Position numbers and translations under genes: made by a program. Below, piece by piece: positions 1 to 6,111 of a stretch of DNA of 6,233 nucleotides. Location: positions 1 to 6,233 of the forward strand of contig JAHJXP010000197.1 in the NCBI GenBank assembly GCA_018827585.1. Direction: 5' to 3'. This DNA is from Pseudomonadota bacterium. Lineage in GTDB: Bacteria > Desulfobacterota > Syntrophia > Syntrophales > UBA5619. Each line of letters starts with the position of its first letter. Within the stretch, counting starts at the first letter, position 1. The notes beneath the pieces are model-generated. The model was not told the DNA's origin. It saw only the letters and a program-made list of their open reading frames with translations, and made no database searches.

Positions 1-1008
1 ACCATGCTGACCTTCGACTCGGCCAAGAACCGCCAGGCCCGGGATGTCGGGGAGCGCATCGTGGAATTGGTCCGGGAAGGGCGCGCCTTCCGGGATGTTC
101 TGACCGCGGAGAACCTGGAAAACGGGATCCGCTACCTGTCGGCTTCAGGGTCGTCGACGAACGCGGTGCTGCACCTGATGGCCTGCGCCTCGCTGCTCGA
201 TCTGGGAATGGACCTGGCGGATTTCGATAAGATCCAGTCCTCAGTGCCGGTAGTCGGAAAATTCAAGCCCTCTTCGGAGTTCAACATCAACGATTACCAT
301 GAGGTCGGAGGCGTTTTGGCGCTTTTGGGGGCCATCCGGGAGCACCTGCATCTGGAAATCGCGCTCCCGATGGGCGGGCGGCTGGGCGACATGCTGCGGA
401 GCCTGCCCGCGCCGGACGGCCGGGTCATCCGGCCCTCCGGAAATCCCCTGGCCGAAGGCGGCTGCTACGCGATTCTCCGGGGAAACCTCGCCCCCAACGG
501 CGCCGTGGTCAAAAAGACCGGAGTCGAACCGAAGATGCTCGTCCACCGGGGGCCGGCGTTCGTCTTCGATTCGGAAGAGGATGTGCGCCGATCTATTCTG
601 AGTCATTCAGTGAAACCGGGGTCGGTTCTGGTCGTTCGGTACGAGGGCCCGAAAGGCGGACCGGGGATGCGGGAACTCTCCATTCCTGCCGGCATGCTGG
701 TTGGGATGGGACTTCACACCTCGGTGGCGATGGTCACGGACGGCCGGTTCTCCGGGGCCACCCGCGGTCCCTGCGTGGGACATGTCTGCCCGGAAGCCTG
801 GGAAGGCGGCCCGCTCGCCTTTGTCCGGGACGGAGATCAGATCGAAATCGATGTGCCGCAGGGTCGCCTGGAACTGCTGATCTCTGAAGAAGAAATGCGG
901 AGGCGGAAGGAAGCCGGATATACCCGACCGGACCATCCCGCCCCCGGGATGCTTTCGGCCTACCGGAAAACGGTCGGGAGCGCCGATACCGGCGCGATCT
1001 GGCTGTAA
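1..1008 (+). CDS. IlvD/Edd-family dehydratase, C-terminal part (dihydroxy-acid dehydratase-like), 5' end outside window
   Basis: Family members are cytoplasmic Fe-S enzymes that dehydrate 2,3-dihydroxy acids to 2-keto acids; IlvD acts in valine, isoleucine and leucine synthesis. Visible here: SGSSTNAVLHLMA (usual family form GGSTNAVLHL), GNLAPNGAVVK, VVRYEGPKGGPGMRE and VTDGRFSGATRG followed by GHVCPEAWEGGP. The serine of RFSG (codon 251 counting from position 1) matches the serine proposed as catalytic base in this family. There are 335 codons against about 550-570 for full proteins, so some 220 N-terminal residues, including the Fe-S cysteine motifs, lie before position 1. The ATG at position 4 is therefore internal and not the start. 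The middle section is divergent (VGKFKPSSEFNINDYHEVGG, then LPMGGRLGDML), so a substrate other than the branched-chain intermediate, such as a sugar acid, is possible. I leave out the symbol ilvD for that reason. The gene ends in TAA at 1006-1008. Confidence 0.88.
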   Translation, partial: TMLTFDSAKNRQARDVGERIVELVREGRAFRDVLTAENLENGIRYLSASGSSTNAVLHLMACASLLDLGMDLADFDKIQSSVPVVGKFKPSSEFNINDYHEVGGVLALLGAIREHLHLEIALPMGGRLGDMLRSLPAPDGRVIRPSGNPLAEGGCYAILRGNLAPNGAVVKKTGVEPKMLVHRGPAFVFDSEEDVRRSILSHSVKPGSVLVVRYEGPKGGPGMRELSIPAGMLVGMGLHTSVAMVTDGRFSGATRGPCVGHVCPEAWEGGPLAFVRDGDQIEIDVPQGRLELLISEEEMRRRKEAGYTRPDHPAPGMLSAYRKTVGSADTGAIWL

Positions 1009-1073
1009 AATTTGGGACAGCGCCCTTATTTTCCTGCAGAAAATAGGGGCAAAGTCTCCATTTTCCCAAATTT
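1008..1073 (+). terminator. Nested inverted repeat after the dehydratase stop; possible transcription terminator
   Basis: The inner stem pairs 1022-1033 with 1039-1050: 12 pairs, one of them G-U, around a 5-nt loop (CTGCA). The outer stem pairs 1008-1017 (AAATTTGGGA) with 1064-1073 (TCCCAAATTT), 10 perfect pairs. The internal loops are 4 and 13 nt. It starts on the last base of the dehydratase stop codon, where a terminator is expected. There is no U-tract directly after the inner stem (the next bases are AAAGTCTCC), so this is not a textbook intrinsic terminator. An RNA-stabilising 3' structure is the main alternative. Confidence 0.45.
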
Positions 1074-1084
1074 CCACTATATCT

Positions 1085-1109
1085 TGTGGCGTCTCTTCCC
1101 GACACCACA
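1085..1109. repeat. Small imperfect hairpin in the dehydratase-smc gap
   Basis: TGTGGCGTC (1085-1093) faces GACACCACA (1101-1109) across a 7-nt loop. Eight of nine positions pair. The odd one is C-A on the + strand and becomes a G-U wobble if the - strand is transcribed. A T-rich run (1111-1124) follows on the + strand after a short gap. It lies just upstream of the smc promoter, so it could contribute to termination of the upstream gene or be an operator; nothing decides between these. Confidence 0.25.
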
Positions 1110-1126
1110 TTCTATTGTATTTTTCC

Positions 1127-1155
1127 TTTACAAGCGCTTTTTCTTCTGTTAGAAT
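1127..1155 (+). promoter_or_regulatory. Sigma-70 type promoter for smc
   Basis: The -35 box TTTACA (1127-1132) and -10 box TAGAAT (1150-1155) each match the consensus at five of six positions and are 17 bp apart, the ideal spacing. The surroundings are AT-rich in an otherwise GC-rich window. Transcription would start near 1161-1163, giving a leader of about 30 nt. The spacer contains the 8-bp palindrome AAGCGCTT (1132-1139). AATCCG (1153-1158) and CGGATT (1178-1183) form a small inverted repeat across the start site. Any regulatory role of either is unproven. Confidence 0.6.
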
Positions 1156-1192
1156 CCGCCAAAATTCTGCACTCTGACGGATTTTAGAGAAG

Positions 1193-4100
1193 ATGAAGCT
1201 CAAGAGACTGGAAATCACCGGTTTCAAATCCTTCCGGGAGAAGGTCGTCGTCGATTTCTCCCCCGGAATCAGCGGCATCGTCGGCCCCAACGGCTGCGGA
1301 AAGAGCAACATCGGCGACGCGATCCGCTGGGTCATGGGCGAACAGCGGGTCAAGACGCTGCGCGGGAAGAAGATGGAGGACGTGATCTTCAACGGCTCGG
1401 AGGACGCCGCCCCCGTCGGGATGGCCGAGGTCTCGATGGCGCTGACGGCGGACGAGCAGAAATTCCCCGGCAACTATGAGGAATGCAGCGAGGTGATGAT
1501 CGCGCGGCGCCTCTTCCGCGAGGGGGAAAGCGAATACACGATCAACAAAATTCCCTGCCGTCTCCTGGACGTCAGGGAATTTTTCATGGGGACGGGGGTC
1601 GGCGCCCGGACCTACTCCCTCGTCGAGCAGAACAGCGTTGCCTCTCTCGTCGAGGCGAAGCCGGAGGAAAGGCGGCAGTTCATCGAAGAGGCCGCCGGGA
1701 TTTCCAAGTACAAGAGCCGGAAGGAGTCGGCCATCCGGAAGATGGAGGCGACCCAGCAGAACCTGGTCCGGCTGAACGACATCATCCGGGAGGTCAAGTC
1801 GCAGTTGGGATCGATCTCCCGGCAGGCAAAAAAAGCGGAGCAGTACAGGGCCCTCAAGAAGGCAGTCAAGGAGGCCGAGCAGACCGTCGCCCTCCAGGCT
1901 TGTTTCGACCTGTCGGCCCGCCGGAACTCCCTAAAAGATTTGAAAAACGCCCACCTGAACAGGGAGCTGGAGATCCGGACGCAGATGCAGGGCCTCGAAG
2001 CCGCCCTGGAGGCGCTCAAGGCGGAGGCGCTGGAACAGAAAAACCTTATCTCCTCCCACCAGGAAAAGCTCTACGGGACGAAAAACGCCATCAACATCAA
2101 GGAACAGGGGATCGAATTCTCCCGGCGGAAGAGCGCCGATTTGGCCGCCCGAAGGCAAAAAGACCTTGCGGAGGCCGAGGCCCTGAAGCGACGGGAGGGA
2201 GAGACCGGCGACGAGATCGCCGCCCTGAAAGAAGCGGCAGCGGATGCGGAGGGGGCGATCGGCAGCCTCCGGCGGGGTCTCGCCGAAAGCGGTCAGGCCC
2301 TCGACGAGCTTCGGAGGATGGAGCGGACCTGCCAGCAGGGGCTGGAAGAGAAGAAGGTCAGATACATCGACATCGTCACCGAAAAGGCCAAGCTCAAGAA
2401 CGCGGTGGCGGGCCTCGGCCGGATGATCGAGGACTTCGGAAGACGAGAGGCCCGTGAGAACCGGGAAATCGAGGAGAACGGCAGGCGGTTGGCCGAACTG
2501 CAGCGCACCCTGGACAAGCTCCGCACCGGACTGGAGGACGAGGAGGAAAGCTTTGCGGAGCTTGCCCGCAGGAGGGAGGAGATCGCCGACGAGCTGGAAA
2601 GGGCGAGAGGCGAGCTGGCGGAGAGCGAGGAGAATATCGCCAGGCTCCGCGAGGAGAGCGGCCGCAAATCGTCGCGCCTGACTTCGCTCAGGGAATTCGA
2701 GGAGGGTTACGCCTGGTGTAACGAAGGGGTCAAGTCCCTCCTGACCGGCGACAAGGCGGCCGGCCGCAATGGGCTCTCCCGCGAGCTGTTCCTGGGACTC
2801 GTCGCCGACCATATCCGGGTCCCCCGCGAGTACGAGACGGCCGTGGAGGCGGTCCTGGGGGAAAAGCTCCAGTACGTCGTGGTGAAAGACCAGCAGGACG
2901 GAATCCGGGCGATCGATTACCTGAAGAGCGCCTCCCTCGGCCGGGGAAGCTTCGTCCCCCTTGAGGTCCGGCCCCACGCCTCCGGAGCGTCCGCCTTCGA
3001 GCATCTGAGGGAAGCGGTGCCCCTGATCGAGCGGATCGTCGTCCAGGAGGACTACCGGCCCATCGTCAATGAGCTTTTAGGCGACGTCCTGCTCATCCCC
3101 AGCCTCAAAAGCGGCATCTCGCTCTGGCAGCAGAACGGCTTCTGCGGCACCTTCGTCACCCCGGAGGGGGACATCATCAGCCCGAACGGCATCCTGACCG
3201 GCGGCAGCGGGGGCGGGGAAAAGAGTCTCCTGCGCAACCGGCGCGAAATCGCCGAGCTCGCCGCAGAGGTCGCGGCGCTGACGGCCGAGCTCCAGGAAGA
3301 ACAGAACGGCAGGAAACACACCGCCTCCCTGATCGCCCAATGGGACGAGGAGCTCCTCCGGCTCCGCTCCCAACTGCACCTGACGGAACTGAGGATCAAC
3401 GGCCTCCGGAAGGACGTCGAGCGGTTCGAAGGGGAGAGGCGCCAGGTCGCAGAGCGGCTCAAGGTCCTCGATTTCAACCGCGAAAGCCTCCGGGCGGAGG
3501 CGTCCGAGTCCCGGGAAAAGACTGCGAAGCAAGAGGCGGAAATGAAGGCCCTGGAGACCCGCGAGACGGCCCTCAACCAGGAGATGGACGTCGCCCGCAA
3601 ACGGTGGGATGCGCTCCGGAACGATCTGGCACAGAAGGAGGACGCCCTCACGGAACAGAAGATCCGCCTGACCTCCCTCGAGGAAAAGCGGGAGGCCGAT
3701 CTGAAGGCGCTTACCCGCCTGGAGGTCTCCCTCGCCGACCGCTCCCGCGAGATCGAGACCAGGATGAAGGATGCCGAGGCCTGCGACCGGGAGTCGCGCG
3801 CGCTGGCCGCCCAGATTGTCGCGGAGGAGGAGGCGCTCAAAGGGCTCTACGCCGAGTACGAAGGGCTGGAGGCGACTCTCTCCGGAAAAAGAAACTCCCA
3901 GTCGGAAAAGGAGGCCCTCCTCCGGGCGCGGGAGGCGGAGATCCGCGAGGTCAAAAAGACCCTCGACCAGCAGCTCCGCGACGGAAACGAGTTGGAGGTG
4001 GCCTTCCGGGAGATCGTCATGCAGATGGAGAACCTCCGGCAGAATATTCTGGAGAAACACGGCACGGACCTCGCCCAGCTCATTTCCGACTTCCGGCCGA

Positions 4101-4759
4101 TCGAGCCCGATGCCATCGCGACGCTCGCCGGGAAGTTGGAGAGGGACCGCCGGACCGTCGAGAACTTCGGCGAGGTCAACCTCCTGGCCCTCAGCGAGCA
4201 CGAGGAACTAAAGACCCGCTATGAGTTCCTCTCCGCCCAGATCACCGACCTGAACGCCTCGCTTTCGACCCTCCAGGCGACGATCACCCGGATCAATGCC
4301 ATCTCCCGGAAGCGGTTTGCGGAAACCTTCGCGGGGGTAAACAAGTGCTTCCAGGAGGTGTTCACCCGTCTCTTTCCGGGCGGCCGCGCCGAACTGATCC
4401 TGACCGACGAGAACGACCTCCTCGAGACGGGCGTGGACATCAACATCCGGATCCCCGGGAAACGGATGCAGAACGTGACCCTCCTGTCCGGCGGCGAAAA
4501 ATCCCTGTCGGCCATCGCGCTGATCTTTTCCATTCTCCTCTACCGCCCCGTCCCCTTCCTTCTCTTAGACGAGGTGGACGCGGCGCTCGACGACACCAAC
4601 ATCGCCCTGTTCAACCGCCTCGTCAAGGAGACCGTCTCCCACTCCCAGATCCTGTTGATCACGCACAACAAACTGACGATGGAGATCGCCGACAGTCTCT
4701 ACGGCGTCACGATGCCCAAACAGGGCATTTCCACCCTGGTCTCCGTCAATCTCAGTTGA
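1193..4759 (+). CDS. smc: Chromosome segregation/condensation ATPase SMC
   Basis: SMC forms a dimer that, with kleisin ScpA and ScpB, organises and compacts the chromosome by ATP-driven loop extrusion. Neither partner is in the window. The product is 1188 aa, a normal length. The N-terminal head has Walker A GPNGCGKS (31-38), the arginine-finger-type R57 in TLRGKKMED, and the Q-loop glutamine Q146 in YSLVEQ. A long Glu/Lys/Arg-rich coiled coil covers about 165-495. The hinge is about 500-680 and ends in the glycine-rich SPNGILTGGSGGG (663-675). The return coiled coil runs to about 1030. The C-terminal head has signature LSGGE (1098-1102), Walker B LLLDEVDAALD with D1126 and catalytic E1127, and switch histidine H1158 in ITHNK. 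The start MKLKRLEITGFKSF is canonical, and an in-frame stop at 1175-1177 leaves ATG 1193 as the only ATG start. The Shine-Dalgarno match is weak: GAG at 1187-1189 is very close, GGA at 1179-1181 rather far. One small deviation is Asn147 after the Q-loop Gln, usually Gly. The gene is intact to its normal C-terminus. Confidence 0.98.
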   Translation: MKLKRLEITGFKSFREKVVVDFSPGISGIVGPNGCGKSNIGDAIRWVMGEQRVKTLRGKKMEDVIFNGSEDAAPVGMAEVSMALTADEQKFPGNYEECSEVMIARRLFREGESEYTINKIPCRLLDVREFFMGTGVGARTYSLVEQNSVASLVEAKPEERRQFIEEAAGISKYKSRKESAIRKMEATQQNLVRLNDIIREVKSQLGSISRQAKKAEQYRALKKAVKEAEQTVALQACFDLSARRNSLKDLKNAHLNRELEIRTQMQGLEAALEALKAEALEQKNLISSHQEKLYGTKNAINIKEQGIEFSRRKSADLAARRQKDLAEAEALKRREGETGDEIAALKEAAADAEGAIGSLRRGLAESGQALDELRRMERTCQQGLEEKKVRYIDIVTEKAKLKNAVAGLGRMIEDFGRREARENREIEENGRRLAELQRTLDKLRTGLEDEEESFAELARRREEIADELERARGELAESEENIARLREESGRKSSRLTSLREFEEGYAWCNEGVKSLLTGDKAAGRNGLSRELFLGLVADHIRVPREYETAVEAVLGEKLQYVVVKDQQDGIRAIDYLKSASLGRGSFVPLEVRPHASGASAFEHLREAVPLIERIVVQEDYRPIVNELLGDVLLIPSLKSGISLWQQNGFCGTFVTPEGDIISPNGILTGGSGGGEKSLLRNRREIAELAAEVAALTAELQEEQNGRKHTASLIAQWDEELLRLRSQLHLTELRINGLRKDVERFEGERRQVAERLKVLDFNRESLRAEASESREKTAKQEAEMKALETRETALNQEMDVARKRWDALRNDLAQKEDALTEQKIRLTSLEEKREADLKALTRLEVSLADRSREIETRMKDAEACDRESRALAAQIVAEEEALKGLYAEYEGLEATLSGKRNSQSEKEALLRAREAEIREVKKTLDQQLRDGNELEVAFREIVMQMENLRQNILEKHGTDLAQLISDFRPIEPDAIATLAGKLERDRRTVENFGEVNLLALSEHEELKTRYEFLSAQITDLNASLSTLQATITRINAISRKRFAETFAGVNKCFQEVFTRLFPGGRAELILTDENDLLETGVDINIRIPGKRMQNVTLLSGGEKSLSAIALIFSILLYRPVPFLLLDEVDAALDDTNIALFNRLVKETVSHSQILLITHNKLTMEIADSLYGVTMPKQGISTLVSVNLS

Positions 4760-4762
4760 GAT
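4749..4762. repeat. Short palindrome across the smc stop codon
   Basis: ATCTCA (4749-4754) and TGAGAT (4757-4762) are perfect inverted copies separated by GT, and the smc TGA lies inside the right arm. CCGTC occurs on each side (4743-4747 and 4763-4767). It sits at the point where the truncated - strand reading frame ends, so it may mark a join or may be chance. It has no T-tract and is too compact to be a convincing terminator. Confidence 0.25.
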
Positions 4763-4766
4763 CCGT

Positions 4767-4859
4767 CTACGCCCCTGCGCCGGGATCTTCCGGGGCCCCC
4801 GTCGCGCGGAAGATCGCTGCGGTCACCTCGCGAACGGCTTCCTTCGTCAGCTTTGGCAT
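4767..4859 (-). pseudogene. Truncated N-terminus of an Ldh2-family (malate/L-lactate type) dehydrogenase
   Basis: This is a 30-codon reading frame on the - strand, ATG at 4859-4857 and TAG at 4769-4767. It begins MPKLTKEA and continues to AAIFRATGAPED. This pattern, a first helix followed by a short G-x-P-E-D turn, resembles the start of Ldh2-family NAD(P)-dependent 2-hydroxyacid dehydrogenases (malate, L-sulfolactate, ureidoglycolate types). Those normally run to about 330-360 aa and next show an A-rich helix and a G-x-x-SHG motif; none of that is present. After residue 25 the frame gives only PGAGA and a stop, and smc starts within 8 bp. A good ribosome binding site precedes the ATG, and the frame lies 21 nt after the alcohol dehydrogenase stop. 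I infer a gene cut by deletion or rearrangement. With so few residues the family call is a recognition by eye; a genuine short peptide cannot be excluded. Confidence 0.5.
4784..4815. repeat. 9-bp inverted repeat in the convergent gap
   Basis: GATCTTCCG (4784-4792) and CGGAAGATC (4807-4815) are perfect inverted copies around a 14-nt GC-rich loop containing GGGCCCCC. The structure could form in transcripts from either direction and lies between the convergent smc and alcohol dehydrogenase genes, so a bidirectional termination role is possible. No T-tract follows on either strand. The right arm also falls inside the dehydrogenase-like remnant, so it may be only incidental. Confidence 0.3.
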
Positions 4860-4868
4860 AAAACGCTT

Positions 4869-4875
4869 CTCCTTT
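4869..4875 (-). promoter_or_regulatory. Ribosome binding site of the truncated Ldh2-like frame
   Basis: AAAGGAG on the - strand lies 9 nt before the ATG at 4859, a good strength and spacing. It is the main evidence that the short frame was once a real translation start. It sits in the loop of a 7-bp inverted repeat (AAAACGC at 4860-4866, GCGTTTT at 4891-4897) that reaches back into the end of the alcohol dehydrogenase gene. That could modulate access to the site, but this is speculative. Confidence 0.55.
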
Positions 4876-4880
4876 ACGCA

Positions 4881-6050
4881 TTATTCGAACGCGTTTTCAT
4901 AAATCTTCTCAATGTCCTCCACCGACAGGATCCGGGGCGACCGGGTGAGGAGCCGCTGCTCCTTGTGGGCCTCCACCGCCCACTGATGAATATCGGTCTT
5001 CTCCCTGCTGATGCCCAGATCCGTGAGCGAAGCGGGCAGATCGACGCTCCTGATCAGGTAGTGGATGGCGTCCAGAACACGGTCCACCACGTCCCGCGGG
5101 GCCAGGCCGTCGATGTTCTCGCCCATCGCCCGCGCCAGCGCGGCCATCTTCTCCGCCTTGGCCACCGCCACGTATTCAAAACAGGCAATCAGCAGGGCGC
5201 TCAGGGTCACCCCGTGCGGGGTGTGATGCTCCCCGCCCACCGGATAGGCCATCGCGTGGACCAGGCTGGTGCCGGAATTGTTGAGGACCACCCCCGCCAT
5301 CAGGCTTTCCAGGGACATGTGATACCGGGCGTCCATGCCCTGCCCGTCGGCGAAGGCCGGCCCCAGCCACTTGGTGATGATGGAGATGGACTCCAGCGCC
5401 AGGGCATCCGTCATCGTATTGGCATTTTTCGAAAGGTACGCCTCGGCGGAGTGGATGAAGGCGTCAATCCCGGCGCTGGCCGTCACGGCGGGAGGACAAG
5501 TGAGAGTCAGTGCGGGATCGACGATGGCCACATTCGGCAGGAGATTGCTTGAGGCAACCACCTTTTTCACATTGATCGCCCGGTCCAGAAAGATGGCGTG
5601 CTTGGTCACCTCCGCCCCCGTCCCGGCGGTCGTGGGGACGATGATCGTGGGTTTTCCCCGTTTGGGGACCCGCTCCCTGCCGAAATAATCCTCCGTCTTC
5701 CCCGGATTGGTGCAGAGCGCGGAGGCCATCTTCGCCACGTCCAGGATGCTCCCGCCCCCGAGACCGATGATTACGTCGAAGTCGCCCTTCCTGGCGATCT
5801 CCGCTGTCGCTTCCACCACATCGGTGGCCGGTTCGGGCGTGTCGCGGTCCTGGATGTTCACTTTGACGGAAATCCCTTCGGTTTTCAAAAAGGACTCCGT
5901 CTTTTCCAGCAGGCCCGCCTTTTTAACCTGGGGACCCGTGATCAGCAGTACGCTGCCCGCGCCCAGTTTTGCGGCCTGCTGGCCGATCTGCTTGAGCGCA
6001 TCAATTCCGAAAATGACGGCCGGTGTCTGAAAGACAATATTTTGAAACAT
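4881..6050 (-). CDS. Iron-containing (group III) alcohol dehydrogenase
   Basis: Cytoplasmic NAD(P)-dependent enzyme interconverting an alcohol and an aldehyde or ketone; the substrate cannot be read from sequence. The 389 aa are full length for the family (about 380-400). The N-terminal nucleotide-binding domain (about 1-185) opens with the usual strand and GIDALKQIG helix. It carries the glycine-rich GLGGGSILDVAK (96-107), VPTTAGTGAEVT (138-149) and LPNVAIVDPALT. The helical metal domain has the four expected ligands: D196 and H200 in AGIDAFIHSAEAYLS, H265 and H279 in HAMAYPVGGEHHTPHG. The position corresponding to FucO His267 is Tyr269, as in some other subgroups, so a propanediol oxidoreductase is less likely. 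ATG 6050-6048 is supported by AGGAGG five nt upstream. The gene converges on smc and precedes a truncated second dehydrogenase by 21 nt, which suggests a former two-gene operon. No clear -35/-10 pair is seen in its leader. Confidence 0.95.
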   Translation of the reverse strand: MFQNIVFQTPAVIFGIDALKQIGQQAAKLGAGSVLLITGPQVKKAGLLEKTESFLKTEGISVKVNIQDRDTPEPATDVVEATAEIARKGDFDVIIGLGGGSILDVAKMASALCTNPGKTEDYFGRERVPKRGKPTIIVPTTAGTGAEVTKHAIFLDRAINVKKVVASSNLLPNVAIVDPALTLTCPPAVTASAGIDAFIHSAEAYLSKNANTMTDALALESISIITKWLGPAFADGQGMDARYHMSLESLMAGVVLNNSGTSLVHAMAYPVGGEHHTPHGVTLSALLIACFEYVAVAKAEKMAALARAMGENIDGLAPRDVVDRVLDAIHYLIRSVDLPASLTDLGISREKTDIHQWAVEAHKEQRLLTRSPRILSVEDIEKIYENAFE

Positions 6051-6055
6051 CTTCT

Positions 6056-6061
6056 CCTCCT
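6056..6061 (-). promoter_or_regulatory. Strong ribosome binding site of the alcohol dehydrogenase
   Basis: A perfect AGGAGG on the - strand, inside AGGAGGAGAAG, lies 5 nt before the ATG at 6050. It fixes the start, agrees with the family's usual N-terminus, and suggests high translation, in contrast to the weak site in front of smc. Confidence 0.8.
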
Positions 6062-6072
6062 AATAATGTATT

Positions 6073-6103
6073 GAAAGCGTTGGAAATCAGATTTGACGCT
6101 CTC
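6073..6103. promoter_or_regulatory. Operator-like dyad in the alcohol dehydrogenase leader
   Basis: GAAAGCGT (6073-6080) faces ACGCTCTC (6096-6103) with seven of eight positions paired. Inside the spacer is a second, nearly concentric palindrome, AAATC-A-GATTT (6084-6094). The element begins 23 bp upstream of the ATG, a place where a regulator could block or activate transcription. Alternatives are an RNA hairpin in the leader or the end of a degraded mobile element connected with the upstream frame. No second copy was seen in the window. Confidence 0.35.
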
Positions 6104-6111
6104 GTAAAAAG

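Noticed and set aside
4..6. ATG at position 4 as the start of the dehydratase
   Set aside because: The following residues align with the middle of the IlvD family, and the frame is open to the window edge, so this is an internal methionine.
607..1473. 288-codon open frame on the - strand across the dehydratase end, the gap and the smc start
   Set aside because: It is antisense to two strongly supported genes over most of its length, resembles no family, and its central part covers the smc promoter and hairpins. GC-rich coding DNA commonly leaves such frames open.
1483..2457. 324-codon open frame on the + strand in another frame of smc
   Set aside because: The composition is Arg/Gly/Pro-rich, typical of a frame-shifted reading of GC-rich coding DNA. 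The real frame is unambiguous. The similar frame at 3340-4224 was rejected for the same reason.
1931..3004. 357-codon open frame on the - strand inside smc
   Set aside because: It is a shadow of the smc coiled-coil and hinge codons: low-complexity composition, no domain motif, and complete overlap with a certain gene.
3077..4201. 374-codon open frame on the - strand inside smc
   Set aside because: It is a Leu/Glu-rich mirror of the smc coiled coil, with no recognisable domain and no independent start signal.
4699..4881. 60-codon open frame on the - strand across the smc end and the gap
   Set aside because: It starts within the alcohol dehydrogenase stop region without its own ribosome binding site and runs antisense into smc. 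The other frame, with an RBS and the Ldh2-like residues, explains the same DNA better.
4965..5552. 195-codon open frame on the + strand opposite the alcohol dehydrogenase
   Set aside because: It is a His/Gly/Arg-rich antisense shadow of a full-length, motif-complete gene; the other + strand frames at 5335-6074 are the same kind of artefact.
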